Source: Oceanobacillus jeddahensis (GTDB lineage Bacteria; Bacillota; Bacilli; Bacillales; Amphibacillaceae). From it: a stretch of 64,000 bases of DNA. Where the stretch lies: contig NZ_CCDM010000001.1 of the NCBI RefSeq assembly GCF_000750635.1, forward strand, positions 1,674,001 through 1,738,000. Reading direction: 5' to 3'. This document shows positions 15,971-24,932 of this stretch, piece after piece. Position 1 is the first letter of the stretch, and each line of letters begins with the position of its first letter. Position numbers and translations under genes: made by a program. Below the pieces are notes generated by a model. That model saw only the letters and a list, made by a program, of their open reading frames with translations. It searched no databases and was not told the origin of the DNA.

Positions 15971-16516
15971 TTAATCGTCTTTTCTCATGGTATCGACAAT
16001 CTCTTGTACTAACGGGTTAATATCTACATCTTGATTCTCAGTTACAGAATAATGCAGGGTTTCAATATTTTGAATTAAGCTTCTGTTATTCGAAGCATGA
16101 ATCGTATAGTAACCAGGAAGGATCGACATGGCTGTTCTTTCTGCATTGTCAATAGCTGTTTCTTTTGATACATTATCCGAGGCTTCAAAAGCGATTAAAG
16201 CTTCTTCATCTGTTACAAGCGTTGCTACCTCTTTAAAATCAGGATTTTGCAATAAGATACGAGTAATCATATCAGCGATTTCATTTCGATCTATACGGAT
16301 TTCTTTTGGTTCAACTGCATTATTTTGATTAAATTCATCCTGGGTATAGCGGACAAAACCAAGTTGATCACGTTGTGAAGAGTTTGTGTTCGTTTCCATT
16401 TCCGGATTTCTGTTGTTTGGATCTAATGGGTCGGGCTCTGAATTATTTTGATCAGGTGCACAACCAATAAGGGTTATCACAAGACTTAATAAAATGATTC
16501 CTAATCCTTTTTTCAT
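15971..16516 (-). CDS. yutC: YhcN/YlaJ-family sporulation lipoprotein
   Basis: 181 residues from the ATG at 16516, which has AAAGGAG upstream; a longer frame to 16552 has no SD. Signal peptide with lipobox LIGC (mature Cys at about 19). After a Pro/Asn-rich linker comes the YhcN/YlaJ domain (FVRYTQDEF to the C-terminus). B. subtilis YutC is a related spore membrane lipoprotein beside lytH. The stop lies a few bases upstream of lytH, so the two are probably one transcription unit on the minus strand. Confidence 0.8.
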   Translation of the reverse strand: MKKGLGIILLSLVITLIGCAPDQNNSEPDPLDPNNRNPEMETNTNSSQRDQLGFVRYTQDEFNQNNAVEPKEIRIDRNEIADMITRILLQNPDFKEVATLVTDEEALIAFEASDNVSKETAIDNAERTAMSILPGYYTIHASNNRSLIQNIETLHYSVTENQDVDINPLVQEIVDTMRKDD

Positions 16517-16668
16517 ATTACTACTCCTTTCTGACTTCAAATGCTTACTCATCTATACATGTTAGTTTTGGAAAAGAAGCGTAAAACATGCAGGTAATTT
16601 TTTCTGGTTTTTCTAACTGTTTCTGTGATAAACTAAAAGTAATTGATAAGGAGTGTGGGTGTCCTCTC

Positions 16669-16944
16669 ATGATTGAATTAAATGGGAAAACATATGAATT
16701 AATTGAAGAAAATAAAAATGGTTTTGAAGCAGAAGTTATCAAGGAGCGTTATTCAGAGGTCTTATCAAAATATGATTTTATTGTAGGGGATTGGGCTTAT
16801 GAACAGCTTCGTTTAAAAGGGTTTTATCATGACAATCATGCCAAGGCCCCCATAGATGCAAAAATCAGCTGTTTTCAGGATTATATTTATGAATATTGTA
16901 ATTTTGGCTGCGCTTATTTTGTTTTGAAAAAAATACAAAAATAA
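16669..16944 (+). CDS. yutD: YutD-family protein
   Basis: 91 residues. The family signature DFIVGDWAYEQLRLKGFY lies at about residues 31-48, followed by a Cys-containing C-terminal third. YutD (DUF1027) is conserved in Firmicutes and has no established function. The ATG at 16669 is the only in-frame start after AAGGAG (16646-16651), although the spacing of 17 nt is long. It is single-gene, ending in a strong terminator. Confidence 0.85.
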   Translation: MIELNGKTYELIEENKNGFEAEVIKERYSEVLSKYDFIVGDWAYEQLRLKGFYHDNHAKAPIDAKISCFQDYIYEYCNFGCAYFVLKKIQK

Positions 16945-17000
16945 AAGAAGTTCAATCTTTCTTCTTATGATTAAGAAGGCATTTTGAACTTCTTTTTTTT
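16945..17000. terminator. Terminator between yutD and the small minus-strand gene
   Basis: AAGAAGTTCAA/TTGAACTTCTT with a 28-nt loop that contains its own small hairpin, followed by eight T residues. Confidence 0.8.
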
Positions 17001-17014
17001 ATGCAGTAAACGTT

Positions 17015-17263
17015 TTAATTATCTTTTTCTCCTAAAGGATGTGCTCCGGGAGCTCTTCTCTGCAGCTTTTTATGCTGTTTTTTATCCGCGTAAGTGAATG
17101 CACTTGTGCGTTGCTGTCCTTCTTCCCAATCTGTGGACTTCCCAGAGACTAAATCACCTTCATGAATATCCGATCCAAATGCTCCCTCTGGAAATTCTTC
17201 CGGAACCAGTGCATCATGCTGTTTCTGGACGGTTGAAAGCTCTTGATAATCTTTTTTTGGCAT
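17015..17263 (-). CDS. Small hydrophilic protein, unknown
   Basis: 82 residues from the ATG at 17263 (or 84 from 17269). It is very hydrophilic, with no membrane helix or cysteine; the C-terminal part is basic (KKQHKKLQRR). The second ATG is preferred because GGAGG lies nine bases before it, whereas the first is only three bases away. Between yutD and the amidase, it has no clear partner. It looks like the small cytosolic proteins common in sporulating Bacillaceae, but I do not recognise a family. Confidence 0.55.
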   Translation of the reverse strand: MPKKDYQELSTVQKQHDALVPEEFPEGAFGSDIHEGDLVSGKSTDWEEGQQRTSAFTYADKKQHKKLQRRAPGAHPLGEKDN

Positions 17264-17326
17264 CTTCATTTCCCTCCCTCATATTTTCATTTTGTACGGA
17301 TGGAGGGAAATAACACCTTCTAATAA

Positions 17327-18757
17327 TTACCTATCCGTCATCTCTGCCATTTTATACCCGCGAAAACGTTTAGTAAGTAATTTACCCAAACGGAAAATAG
17401 CATCTTCATTTCCAACCCCGCTGATAATTTGTACTCCTATTGGCATATTTTTATCATCTTCTCCAACAGGTACGGTAAGCGCAGGAAGTCCCCATGCATT
17501 TGCATATGCTGCATAAGGCATGTATTGAAGATAGGTTTTACGAATGGAGAAAATTTCTTTAAACACTTGGCCATGATCTAACGCAGATTGATAATAAACT
17601 GGCAAAATCAATAAACGTTTATCCAGGTAGGTTTTTAACAGCTCATCTCCTTGCTGAAGTATATCGACGATTTCTTGAACTCTTTTCTGAGAAGGTTTAA
17701 ACATTTTCGCTCCGATGATGGCCCAGGATAAATAAGGGTGGACATTTGTACGTTGTCTTAGCTTTTCTTTTAAGAAGGAACGTATTAGTCCTGAGCGATC
17801 GTTATTAAAAGCTTCATCTTCCACTAATTTACTACCATTGATGGACATGATTTCCTGCCAGATTAATGCACTTTCTCTAAAATAAGGCGGCATAATCTGC
17901 TGAACACCGTATATTCTTTCAAGAAAATTTTCCAGCTGTCCTAATAACTGCTTTGTTTTTGTCGAAAGAGGGTAACCTAGATTCATCGGTAATATCTCTA
18001 TTTTAAATTCATGCAATAATTGAGAGCTGAAGGCTGGTTTAGATAAAATCTCATAAACAAGCTGCATATCCTCGATGCTCTTCCCCATCGGTCCAATACT
18101 AAGCATTCGTTGCTGCAGTTCATGTTGTACAGATGGGAAATGTCCTTTCGTTGATACCGTATCTTTTCCTGGTTTGAAGCCTATAATGCCGTTGAAATGG
18201 GATGGAAATCGAATTGAACCGCCGATATCAGACCCAATACCAACAGCTGCTCCACCTGCAGCAAGCAGTGCACCTTCTCCGCCGCTGGAGCCACCAGCAG
18301 TTTTCGTGACATCCCATGGGTTGTTTGTTCTACCGTATAGTTTATTATCCGTCTCCTGGCAAAAACAAAGTGCAGGAGTGTTTGTTTTTCCAAGAATAAT
18401 GGCACCTTCTTGTTTTAATTGATGTACGACTTCAGCATCTTCTTTATAAATAAGGTCCTGCCGATGCTCTAAACCGCCTGTTGTTTTCATCCCTTTTACA
18501 TGCAAGCATTCCTTGATGCTAATCGGAACGCCGTGTAATTTACCCAAAGACACATTTTTTTGAAGCAATGCATCTGCTTCTTTTGCTTCTTGCAGAGCCT
18601 CTGAAAACCGATCTTCTACAACAGCATTGATGGAGGAATTAACCACTTTAATTTGTTCGATAAAAGCTGTTACAGCTTCCACAGAAGTTAGTTGCTTCCT
18701 TTTAATTGCCGATGCAATATTCGTTGCATCCATTTTTAAAATATGTCGTTTTTCCAT
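17327..18757 (-). CDS. Amidase-signature family hydrolase
   Basis: 476 residues. The Ser-cisSer-Lys triad is visible: Lys82 in SIKECLH, Ser157 in AGGSSGGEGALL, Ser181 in SDIGGSIRFP. These enzymes hydrolyse amide bonds and include GatA; GatA would sit with gatC/gatB, which are absent here, so this is more likely a stand-alone amidase. The substrate is unknown. The start is an ATG with AAGGGG upstream. Not part of the syntenic yut block of B. subtilis, so probably an insertion there. Confidence 0.85.
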   Translation of the reverse strand: MEKRHILKMDATNIASAIKRKQLTSVEAVTAFIEQIKVVNSSINAVVEDRFSEALQEAKEADALLQKNVSLGKLHGVPISIKECLHVKGMKTTGGLEHRQDLIYKEDAEVVHQLKQEGAIILGKTNTPALCFCQETDNKLYGRTNNPWDVTKTAGGSSGGEGALLAAGGAAVGIGSDIGGSIRFPSHFNGIIGFKPGKDTVSTKGHFPSVQHELQQRMLSIGPMGKSIEDMQLVYEILSKPAFSSQLLHEFKIEILPMNLGYPLSTKTKQLLGQLENFLERIYGVQQIMPPYFRESALIWQEIMSINGSKLVEDEAFNNDRSGLIRSFLKEKLRQRTNVHPYLSWAIIGAKMFKPSQKRVQEIVDILQQGDELLKTYLDKRLLILPVYYQSALDHGQVFKEIFSIRKTYLQYMPYAAYANAWGLPALTVPVGEDDKNMPIGVQIISGVGNEDAIFRLGKLLTKRFRGYKMAEMTDR

Positions 18758-18927
18758 CCTGCATTTATCCCCTTCATACTTATTAGACCTACTATATCAT
18801 GTTTTTTAAAAAAGAAGGCATGATTCGCTTCGTATTCTTTTAAGTTCGATGAAATTATATTCAAAATTATGATATGATAAGAGTAGTTTAAATATCCTTT
18901 AGTATAGACGTTTTTGGAGGAATCATT

Positions 18928-19368
18928 ATGTATTTTGTAGATCAGGAAAAAATTAGCCAGACATTGACCTTTATGAATAATATTTTAGATACATTAAAAA
19001 AACATCCCTATAACACTCAAATAGAATATCTTGCATTGGAGCGTATGGCACATGTCTTTATTGAAGGTGTGCTCGATGTAGGGAATATGATGATAGATGG
19101 TTTTATCATGAGGGATCCAGGAAGTTATGAGGATATTATCGATATTTTAGTGGATGAAAAAGTAATTCCTGCGGAGGAAGAAACGGTTTATAAAGCTCTT
19201 ATTCTTTGGCGGAAATCGTTAGTACATGAATATCAAGAAATCGAACATAAAAGTTTAGAACGGTTTTTCATGGAAAATCTAAACATATTTACGCATTTTT
19301 CGGAATGGATTCATACGTATTTAAAAAATGAATTGGGAGTTGCACATGCTTTTTCGAATAAGCAATAA
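18928..19368 (+). CDS. yutE: HepT-like (DUF86) protein YutE
   Basis: 146 residues, all alpha. The HepT ribonuclease motif RX4HXY is intact (Arg95-His100-Tyr102, RKSLVHEY). HepT toxins pair with MntA nucleotidyltransferase antitoxins, but no mntA lies in the neighbourhood. YutE of B. subtilis is likewise a solitary member in the same yut block, suggesting a housekeeping derivative. TTTTGGAGG precedes the ATG at proper spacing. The next gene starts 70 nt later. Confidence 0.82.
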   Translation: MYFVDQEKISQTLTFMNNILDTLKKHPYNTQIEYLALERMAHVFIEGVLDVGNMMIDGFIMRDPGSYEDIIDILVDEKVIPAEEETVYKALILWRKSLVHEYQEIEHKSLERFFMENLNIFTHFSEWIHTYLKNELGVAHAFSNKQ

Positions 19369-19441
19369 GTGTAATTGGAAAAAATGACAAAGCTCGTTTT
19401 TCTACTACTTCCCGATTGTGTTAAAAAGGGGGCTTCAGCGG

Positions 19442-20077
19442 ATGGGAAAACGTATCTCGACAAAGGATAAAGTTATCCACGTGTTGAAAGAGCAGGGAAC
19501 TGTCACCATGGATACGCTGATGGAGCATTTTACTATCTCAGAGACAGCTGTCCGGAAGCAGCTTCACACGCTTGTCCAAGAAGGATTTATTGAAGTACAG
19601 CAGCATAAAAAAGAGATTGGGCGGCCATATCATACCTATCGTTTAACAGAAAAGAGTCAAGAAAGTTTCCCTAATCGCTATAAAGAACTCTCCTTAGATT
19701 TACTTCATGATTTAGAGGAATTGCAGGGAAGCCAGCTTATAAACAAACTTCTCAAAAAGCAGTCAACGAAAGAAAAAGAACAGTTAAAGAAATCATTAGA
19801 TGCATGCTCAACCATAGAAGAAAAAATAAATACGTTGAAGGATTTGCAAAATAAGAGCGGCTATATGTTTCAGGTGGAAGATAAGGGGAAAGAAGGATTT
19901 CAATTAAATAATTTTCATTGTCCTTTTTTAGAAGTGGCCAAGGATTATCCTGTCATGTGCCAGCACGAAAAAGAAATGTATGAAGCTTTATTCCCTAATC
20001 AAGAAATAAAGACCAAATCTTTGCAGGTTGATGGAAATAAATGCTGTCAGTGGCGAATTGCTGCGGTTTCAGAGTGA
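19442..20077 (+). CDS. Winged-helix regulator with C-terminal cysteines (SufR/ArsR-like)
   Basis: 211 residues from ATG 19442 (AAAAAGGGGG SD ten bases upstream). N-terminal winged helix: residues 5-65, with recognition helix around TAVRKQLHTLVQEGF. C-terminal part has Cys in FHCPFLEVA and YPVMCQHEKE (spaced like SufR C-x12-C) and a further KCCQW pair. SufR-type regulators bind Fe-S clusters through such cysteines and control Fe-S assembly genes. Here the effector is not shown by sequence; Fe-S binding is an inference. It sits between yutE and yutF, in a block that also contains Fe-S-related yutI and yutM. Confidence 0.75.
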   Translation: MGKRISTKDKVIHVLKEQGTVTMDTLMEHFTISETAVRKQLHTLVQEGFIEVQQHKKEIGRPYHTYRLTEKSQESFPNRYKELSLDLLHDLEELQGSQLINKLLKKQSTKEKEQLKKSLDACSTIEEKINTLKDLQNKSGYMFQVEDKGKEGFQLNNFHCPFLEVAKDYPVMCQHEKEMYEALFPNQEIKTKSLQVDGNKCCQWRIAAVSE

Positions 20078-20139
20078 ATATTCGATCAGCCTGGCAAATA
20101 GATACTACTACGATGTAATAGAAATAAAGGAGTAATAAT

Positions 20140-20907
20140 GTGAAAAAATATAAAGGATATCTGATTGATTTAGATGGAACCATGTACAGAGGGAATGAAG
20201 TTATTCCAGAAGCTGTTCCTTTTGTTAAGCAATTAGCAGAAAGAAATATTCCATATGTATTTGTAACGAATAATTCTACTAAAAGTACACAGGATGTAGC
20301 TGAAAAATTAAACCGATTAGGAATTCAGGCAAATCACAAGCAAGTTGTAACCAGCAGTATGGCAACTGCAAAATATTTAAAAGACCAGTCCGTAAAAACA
20401 TGCTATTGTATTGGGCAAAGTGGTTTAAAGGATCCGATAAAAGAACAAGGGATCCAATTGGTGGATAGTACAGATGCGGATGCTGTTGTTGTGGGGTTGG
20501 ATAAAGACATTACCTATGACAAGCTTGCAACAGCATGTATTGCTATCCGAAACGGTGCGCAGTTTATTTCCACCAATCGGGACCATGCCATTCCTATTGA
20601 AGCTGGGATGGGTCCTGGTAATGGTGCTTTTACAGCATTAGTTCAGACGAGTACACAGCAAGAACCTATTTTTATCGGTAAACCGGATATAATTATCATG
20701 CAAGAGGCATTAGATGTGCTCGGTTTACCGAAAGAGGATGTTGTTATGGTGGGAGATAATTACCAGACGGATATCCAATCAGGTTTTAATGCGGATGTAG
20801 ATACGTTATTTGTTCATACGGGAGTAACCTCTAAAGAAGAATTAGCTACTTTTGAAAAGCAGCCTGCCTATATTATAGAAAATTTATCAGAATGGACCTT
20901 AGAATAG
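20140..20907 (+). CDS. yutF: NagD-like HAD-family sugar/nucleotide phosphatase
   Basis: 255 residues. HAD motifs: DLDGTMYRG (I), VTNNST (II), the GKPD lysine (III) and GDNYQTD (IV), with the C2-type cap between. NagD-family phosphatases dephosphorylate small sugar or nucleotide phosphates. Starts at GTG 20140 with AAAGGAG 7 nt upstream. Position between the regulator and yutG corresponds to B. subtilis yutF. A perfect terminator follows. Confidence 0.9.
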   Translation: MKKYKGYLIDLDGTMYRGNEVIPEAVPFVKQLAERNIPYVFVTNNSTKSTQDVAEKLNRLGIQANHKQVVTSSMATAKYLKDQSVKTCYCIGQSGLKDPIKEQGIQLVDSTDADAVVVGLDKDITYDKLATACIAIRNGAQFISTNRDHAIPIEAGMGPGNGAFTALVQTSTQQEPIFIGKPDIIIMQEALDVLGLPKEDVVMVGDNYQTDIQSGFNADVDTLFVHTGVTSKEELATFEKQPAYIIENLSEWTLE

Positions 20908-20909
20908 TG

Positions 20910-20959
20910 AAAGGCATCCATATCCTATGTGAAATTATAGGAATATGAATGCCTTTTTT
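20910..20959 (+). terminator. Terminator after yutF
   Basis: AAAGGCAT-CATAT-CTAT / ATAG-ATATG-ATGCCTTTTTT, a long near-perfect stem with T run. Confidence 0.9.
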
Positions 20960-20989
20960 GTTGCATAGGAAATTATAGAATTATTGCCT

Positions 20990-21235
20990 TGTGGATAACT
21001 ATTTATAGTAAAACAGCCACGTCCAGCTCCGAGCGCCAAAAACTAGGAGATTTCACGTCGCGCCCTACGATAAGTCAACATCGGTTCGTCACCTTACCGT
21101 GTTTCCTTTATCTCAAGAATAAAGGAAGTTCGACTAAAGTCGAACCACCCCCAAAAACCGGGGGCGCAATCTCTACGTTTTTAAACAGGTGCTCTGCGCT
21201 TTTGTTCTTTTAAAGCTCTACATCCCGAAATGCAA
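20990..21235. repeat. Composite repeat-like, GC-richer region
   Basis: This stretch has no convincing gene. It holds ACGTCCAGCTCCGAGCGCC near 21004, two small hairpins (TTCGACT/AGTCGAA and CCCCC/GGGGG around 21128-21168), and GCTCTGCGC near 21190. The segment resembles the decayed small repeats seen between genes in Bacillaceae. I see no full copy elsewhere in the window. Confidence 0.4.
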
Positions 21236-21282
21236 ATATTTTTGCTTGTTTTTTTAATTCTTAGCAAGAAAAGTGCTCTATT

Positions 21283-21303
21283 AAATGAAGTTTTGTTTTA
21301 CCC
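21283..21303 (+). repeat. Family 1 right-end vestige at the yutG stop codon
   Basis: TAAATGAAGTTTTGTTTTA matches the family 1 right end (ATGAAGTTTCGTTTTA) with one mismatch, and the final TTA is the reverse complement of the yutG TAA stop codon (21298-21300). Only this end is recognisable. Confidence 0.55.
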
Positions 21304-21816
21304 ATCTAATTCTTCGTGCTCGTTTTCTGCATCTCCATGAGCTAAACGGCTGGAAGCTGCTGCAGCGATAGCGCCGACGATATCATCTAAAAATGTGTGA
21401 ATTTCGCCGCTGCTTTTATCATTTAATTTTTCTAAAATACCTGGTTTTTGTTTATCGATGTAGCCGAAGTTTGTAAAGCCGATAGAACCGTAAACATTGA
21501 CAATTGATAAGGCAATCACTTCATCAATTCCGTATAATCCTTCATCAATTGCAATGGTCTCCTGTAATGGTTCGCTTAATTGTTTTTTCTCCGCCAGCAT
21601 GTCTAATTCAATGCCTGTTATTACAGCGTTTTGGACTTCTCTTTTCGTTAATACACGATTGACATTATAACGGCATGTGTCCATTGTTAAATCTTGATGA
21701 TATTTCGATTGCAGATAATACACTAACTCTGCAATATCTTCTATTTTCACACCACGTTCTTTTAAAAGCTGTCTTGCTCTTACTTCAAGTTCTGTTTTGC
21801 TTGTATATTTCGTCAT
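21298..21816 (-). CDS. yutG: PgpA-family phosphatidylglycerophosphatase-like protein
   Basis: 172 residues. The C-terminal segment ALSIVNVYGSIGFTNFGYID and HTFLDDIVGAIAAA identifies the PgpA/YutG domain. PgpA converts phosphatidylglycerophosphate to phosphatidylglycerol; YutG-type soluble homologues lack strong membrane helices, so substrate remains uncertain. It is convergent with yutF. The stop codon lies within the end of a family 1 repeat, see that entry. AAAGGTG precedes the start. Confidence 0.85.
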   Translation of the reverse strand: MTKYTSKTELEVRARQLLKERGVKIEDIAELVYYLQSKYHQDLTMDTCRYNVNRVLTKREVQNAVITGIELDMLAEKKQLSEPLQETIAIDEGLYGIDEVIALSIVNVYGSIGFTNFGYIDKQKPGILEKLNDKSSGEIHTFLDDIVGAIAAAASSRLAHGDAENEHEELDG

Positions 21817-21905
21817 TTTTTAAAACACACCTTTTTTCGATTTAATATGATTGTATAGTCATTTCCTTCATATATTTAATATATACGATAAGGGGGAGTT
21901 TGTTG

Positions 21906-22871
21906 ATGCCTATGTCAGAAATGCTCCGTAGTCAATATGCGATCCAAGTGGAAGGGAAGCAATTCATCGAAGAGCGTGAAGCTTATCAGAAAGAACATTA
22001 TCATTATTTTACCATTCCAGCCGGGAACAAGGAAATGATATTAATGGAACAGGCAACATTAGCTTACTTTTTAAAAGAAAATGGATTATACAACGTTGCT
22101 TATCCAATTCGGAATATAAATGGGGAATGGTTTACGAATCATGCCAATGATCTTTGGATGGTTCTTGTGTTAGAAGATTATTCACAAACCTTAAATCATG
22201 AAACTGCAGGGAAAATGCTTGGAGATATTCATCGTATTGGCAGCATGTTTCAGTATGAACCGAAGACGATTTCGAGCTATGGCTTATGGAAAAAGCTTTG
22301 GGAAGAAAAATTGACTTTTTTTGAAGAAGAATTGACGAGACAGGCAAAAGAAGAAGGAACAAGTAAATATTTATCTGAAGTCATGGATATTTTACCATAT
22401 ATCGTTGGAATTAGTGAAAATGCGATTCAATACTTGCGGGAAAGTGAGAAAGAACAGCGTATTTTACAAACAGATCAGAGTACCGTTGCTTTTGCCAGGT
22501 GGAGCACCTCTGAGAAAAAGGTTATTTGGGCGGATGAACTTGTATATGATCATCCAACACGTGATATTGCGGAGTATATCCGTCATGCTTTTTTGCAAAA
22601 TAAATCAGACGGAGAAATAAATCAGTTTTTAAATGACTATCAAAATTATCAGCCATTATCCGTATTTGCATGGAGGCTTATCTTTGCCAGATTGTTTTTC
22701 CCCATTCATCTCTATGATTTTTTGGAGAGCGGCTTCCAGTATCCTAATTTTCAAGCGCTGGGGCAATTATTAAAGCATCAAGAAGTATATGAGAGAAGGT
22801 TGGCACGATTTTATGAAACAGTAGGTGTTGATGTTTCCGATTGGCGGATACCTATGATAAGCTGGTTGTAA
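21906..22871 (+). CDS. yutH: YutH spore-coat-associated kinase-like protein
   Basis: 321 residues of CotS/YutH type: N-terminal beta-rich lobe, AHIHRIG-type GDIHRIG segment (about 100-115), and a helix-rich C-terminal lobe with DHPTRDIAEYIRH. This pseudokinase-like fold is found in spore coat proteins CotS, CotI, YutH. The start was set at ATG 21906, with AGGGGGAG seven bases upstream; the frame also contains TTG codons at 21900 and 21903. Product is expected in the mother cell during sporulation; the promoter was not identified. Confidence 0.82.
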   Translation: MPMSEMLRSQYAIQVEGKQFIEEREAYQKEHYHYFTIPAGNKEMILMEQATLAYFLKENGLYNVAYPIRNINGEWFTNHANDLWMVLVLEDYSQTLNHETAGKMLGDIHRIGSMFQYEPKTISSYGLWKKLWEEKLTFFEEELTRQAKEEGTSKYLSEVMDILPYIVGISENAIQYLRESEKEQRILQTDQSTVAFARWSTSEKKVIWADELVYDHPTRDIAEYIRHAFLQNKSDGEINQFLNDYQNYQPLSVFAWRLIFARLFFPIHLYDFLESGFQYPNFQALGQLLKHQEVYERRLARFYETVGVDVSDWRIPMISWL

Positions 22872-22891
22872 GTAATATAATAGTTTCTAAA

Positions 22892-22915
22892 AGAGGTAGT
22901 TCAAAAAGTCCAATA
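22892..22915 (+). repeat. GTTCAAAAAG repeat family 3 (copy 2, half)
   Basis: AAGAGGTAGTTCAAAAAGTCC is one arm of the family 3 element; the second arm is not seen. Located just before the dehydrogenase gene. Confidence 0.45.
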
Positions 22916-22951
22916 AAAATGATTTAAACGAGGGAAGGAGAATACTAGGAT

Positions 22952-23917
22952 ATGTCCAAGCCAAAGGTTTATATTACCCGCAAAATTGATGCATCATATT
23001 TGGAACCTTATCAGGACCAGCTAGACATTCGGATGTGGGAAAAAGAGGAAGAGTCTGTACCAAGAGAGACACTTTATAAAGAGGTAGCTGATGCTACTGC
23101 TTTATTTGCAGTATTAAGTGATTCCATTGATGAGGATTTACTATCTAAAGCTCCGAATTTAAAAGTCGTCGCTAATATGGCTGTCGGTTACGATAATATC
23201 GACCTTGAAGCATGTAAAAAACATCATGTTACGGTGACGAACACGCCGGATGTTTTATCGGAAACAACAGCAGATTTAGGATTTTCTCTAATTATGAGTA
23301 CTGCTCGAAGGATCGTAGAAGCGGAGGAATGGGTGAAGCAGGATAAATGGCAATCATGGGCGCCTTTTTTCTTTGCTGGTACAGATATTTATGGGAAGAC
23401 ACTTGGTATTGTAGGTATGGGTAGAATCGGAGAAGGGATCGCTAAACGTGCAAGTGGTTTTGACATGAACATCCAGTATCATAACCGCTCCCGTAAAAAA
23501 GGTGCTGAAGAGCGATTAAATGCTAAATATGTAAGTTTTGATGAACTTTTAGAGACTTCTGATTTTATTGTAACCGTTGTCCCGCATACGCAGGAAACAG
23601 ATAAATTATTTAATCAAGCTGCTTTTGAAAAAATGAAATCAAGTGCTATTTTTATTAATATCTCACGTGGAAAAGTAGTAGACGAAGAAGCGTTAGTAAA
23701 CGCGCTTAAAACTGGTGAAATTCAAGCGGCAGGGTTAGATGTCTTTGAAGAGGAGCCAATTAGAGCAGATCACCCGCTGGTTGGTTTAAATAATACAGTG
23801 TGTATTCCGCATATTGGTTCTGCCAGTGTAGAAACAAGAACAAAAATGGTCGAGTTATGCATGGACAACATTTTAGCAGTAGTCAGTGGAAAGGAAGCAA
23901 TTACACCAGTTTCATAA
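22952..23917 (+). CDS. D-2-hydroxyacid dehydrogenase (glyoxylate/hydroxypyruvate reductase type)
   Basis: 321 residues. NAD(P)-binding GIVGMGRIGEGIAKRA, the catalytic Arg in NISRGKVVDEEAL, Glu in GLDVFEEEP and His in IPHIGSAS are all visible. These enzymes reduce glyoxylate, hydroxypyruvate or 2-keto acids to D-hydroxyacids. Specific substrate undefined. ATG follows GGAAGGAG. Single gene between yutH and yutI. Confidence 0.9.
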   Translation: MSKPKVYITRKIDASYLEPYQDQLDIRMWEKEEESVPRETLYKEVADATALFAVLSDSIDEDLLSKAPNLKVVANMAVGYDNIDLEACKKHHVTVTNTPDVLSETTADLGFSLIMSTARRIVEAEEWVKQDKWQSWAPFFFAGTDIYGKTLGIVGMGRIGEGIAKRASGFDMNIQYHNRSRKKGAEERLNAKYVSFDELLETSDFIVTVVPHTQETDKLFNQAAFEKMKSSAIFINISRGKVVDEEALVNALKTGEIQAAGLDVFEEEPIRADHPLVGLNNTVCIPHIGSASVETRTKMVELCMDNILAVVSGKEAITPVS

Positions 23918-24131
23918 AACCCGGTTAAGATTTAGCGGGAAGTTAGTCCCTGCAAAACCTTAACTAAGTTAATCAGGAGATGAAGTGACCTTGTTTTCTT
24001 AACCGTCTAAGGGATACTTCTCACTACAAAAAGGGTACTTATGGACACGTATGCGAAACTTTCTTCTGTGGAAATTTGAATTTTTGTCCGACTCCTACAG
24101 AAGATTTATTTTTAATAAAGATATAAATAAA

Positions 24132-24170
24132 AACGGAGGGGCTTTATGTAATACCAAAGACCGCTCCGTT
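24132..24170 (-). terminator. Terminator of yutI
   Basis: AACGGAG pairs with CTCCGTT, with an inner GGTCTTT/AAAGCCC extension, and a U-rich tail on the minus strand. The remaining gap (23918-24131) shows only a weak inverted repeat GTTAAG/CTTAAC and no gene. Confidence 0.75.
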
Positions 24171-24185
24171 CTATATTAAAGTAAA

Positions 24186-24410
24186 CTAAAAAACTTGTTC
24201 GATTTCTGTTACGCCAGGAACTTCTGCCATTAATGCACGTTCAATTCCTGCTTTTAATGTAATGGTTGAACTTGGGCAATTACCGCATGCTCCCATGAGG
24301 CGAAGTAAAACGACTCCATCATCATCAACGTCAACTAACTCTACATCTCCACCATCACGTAATAAAAATGGACGAAGCTTGCTTAATACTTCTTGTACTT
24401 GCTCTTCCAC
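24186..24410 (-). CDS. yutI: NifU C-terminal domain Fe-S scaffold protein
   Basis: 74 residues, an entire NifU-C domain, with the CxxC motif at Cys42-Cys45 (GACGNCPS). It assembles or carries Fe-S clusters for target proteins. The start is GTG at 24410, with AAAGGAG nine bases upstream. It lies opposite yuzD and near the A-type carrier yutM. Matches YutI of B. subtilis in length and motif. Confidence 0.92.
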   Translation of the reverse strand: MEEQVQEVLSKLRPFLLRDGGDVELVDVDDDGVVLLRLMGACGNCPSSTITLKAGIERALMAEVPGVTEIEQVF

Positions 24411-24585
24411 ATTAACCTACTCCTTTCCCACAAATCTATTATAACGCGGTTAAGTCTAAAAATCTATTTGAAAATGATTTTCAATTAGCTGGTTAATTTT
24501 ATTTTATCTTTTTCCGCTTATTTTGTAAAATAATTAACATAGGCATGTGTTAAAAGACAAAGCACTCTGAAGGGAAGTGTGTAAC

Positions 24586-24912
24586 ATGGCGACGATTGTG
24601 ATAACCGTCTATGGAAGCGAGCAGATTTGTGCAAGCTGTGTCGGTGCACCAAGCTCAAAGGATACGTATGAATGGCTTCAAGCAGCAATTGGAAGAAAAT
24701 ATACTTCTGAAGGTATTCAATATAAATATATTGATATAAATCAGCCGCCATCAGATATTGGCCACCAGGCATATGTTGAGAAAATAGTGGAGGAAGATCT
24801 GTTTTATCCAATTATATGGATAAATGATAAAATGGTTGCGGAAGGTATTCCGCGTTTAAAGCCAATTTATCAAGCACTGGATGAGCTGGGACTGGAAGAA
24901 AAAGAAGGATAA
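24586..24912 (+). CDS. yuzD: YuzD, DUF1462 protein
   Basis: 108 residues. The family is thioredoxin-like in fold, with CASC near the N-terminus (about residues 14-17) and a WINDKMVAEG segment, giving a CxxC that could be redox active. Function unknown. ATG 24586 preferred: GAAGGGA at 24569-24575 gives ten bases spacing, while the GTG at 24577 is too close. Followed by dapF 20 nt downstream, probably same transcript. Confidence 0.8.
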   Translation: MATIVITVYGSEQICASCVGAPSSKDTYEWLQAAIGRKYTSEGIQYKYIDINQPPSDIGHQAYVEKIVEEDLFYPIIWINDKMVAEGIPRLKPIYQALDELGLEEKEG

Positions 24913-24932
24913 GCAGAATAGGAGAATAGAAA

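Noticed and set aside
18928..20077. YutE plus adjacent winged-helix gene as a toxin-antitoxin pair
   Set aside because: The neighbour is a long Cys-containing regulator 70 nt downstream, unlike a HepT antitoxin, and yutE is conserved in the same block elsewhere.
20989..21213. 74-codon ORF after yutF
   Set aside because: Lies in the repeat-like composite region, with hairpins inside; no SD, no protein-like pattern.
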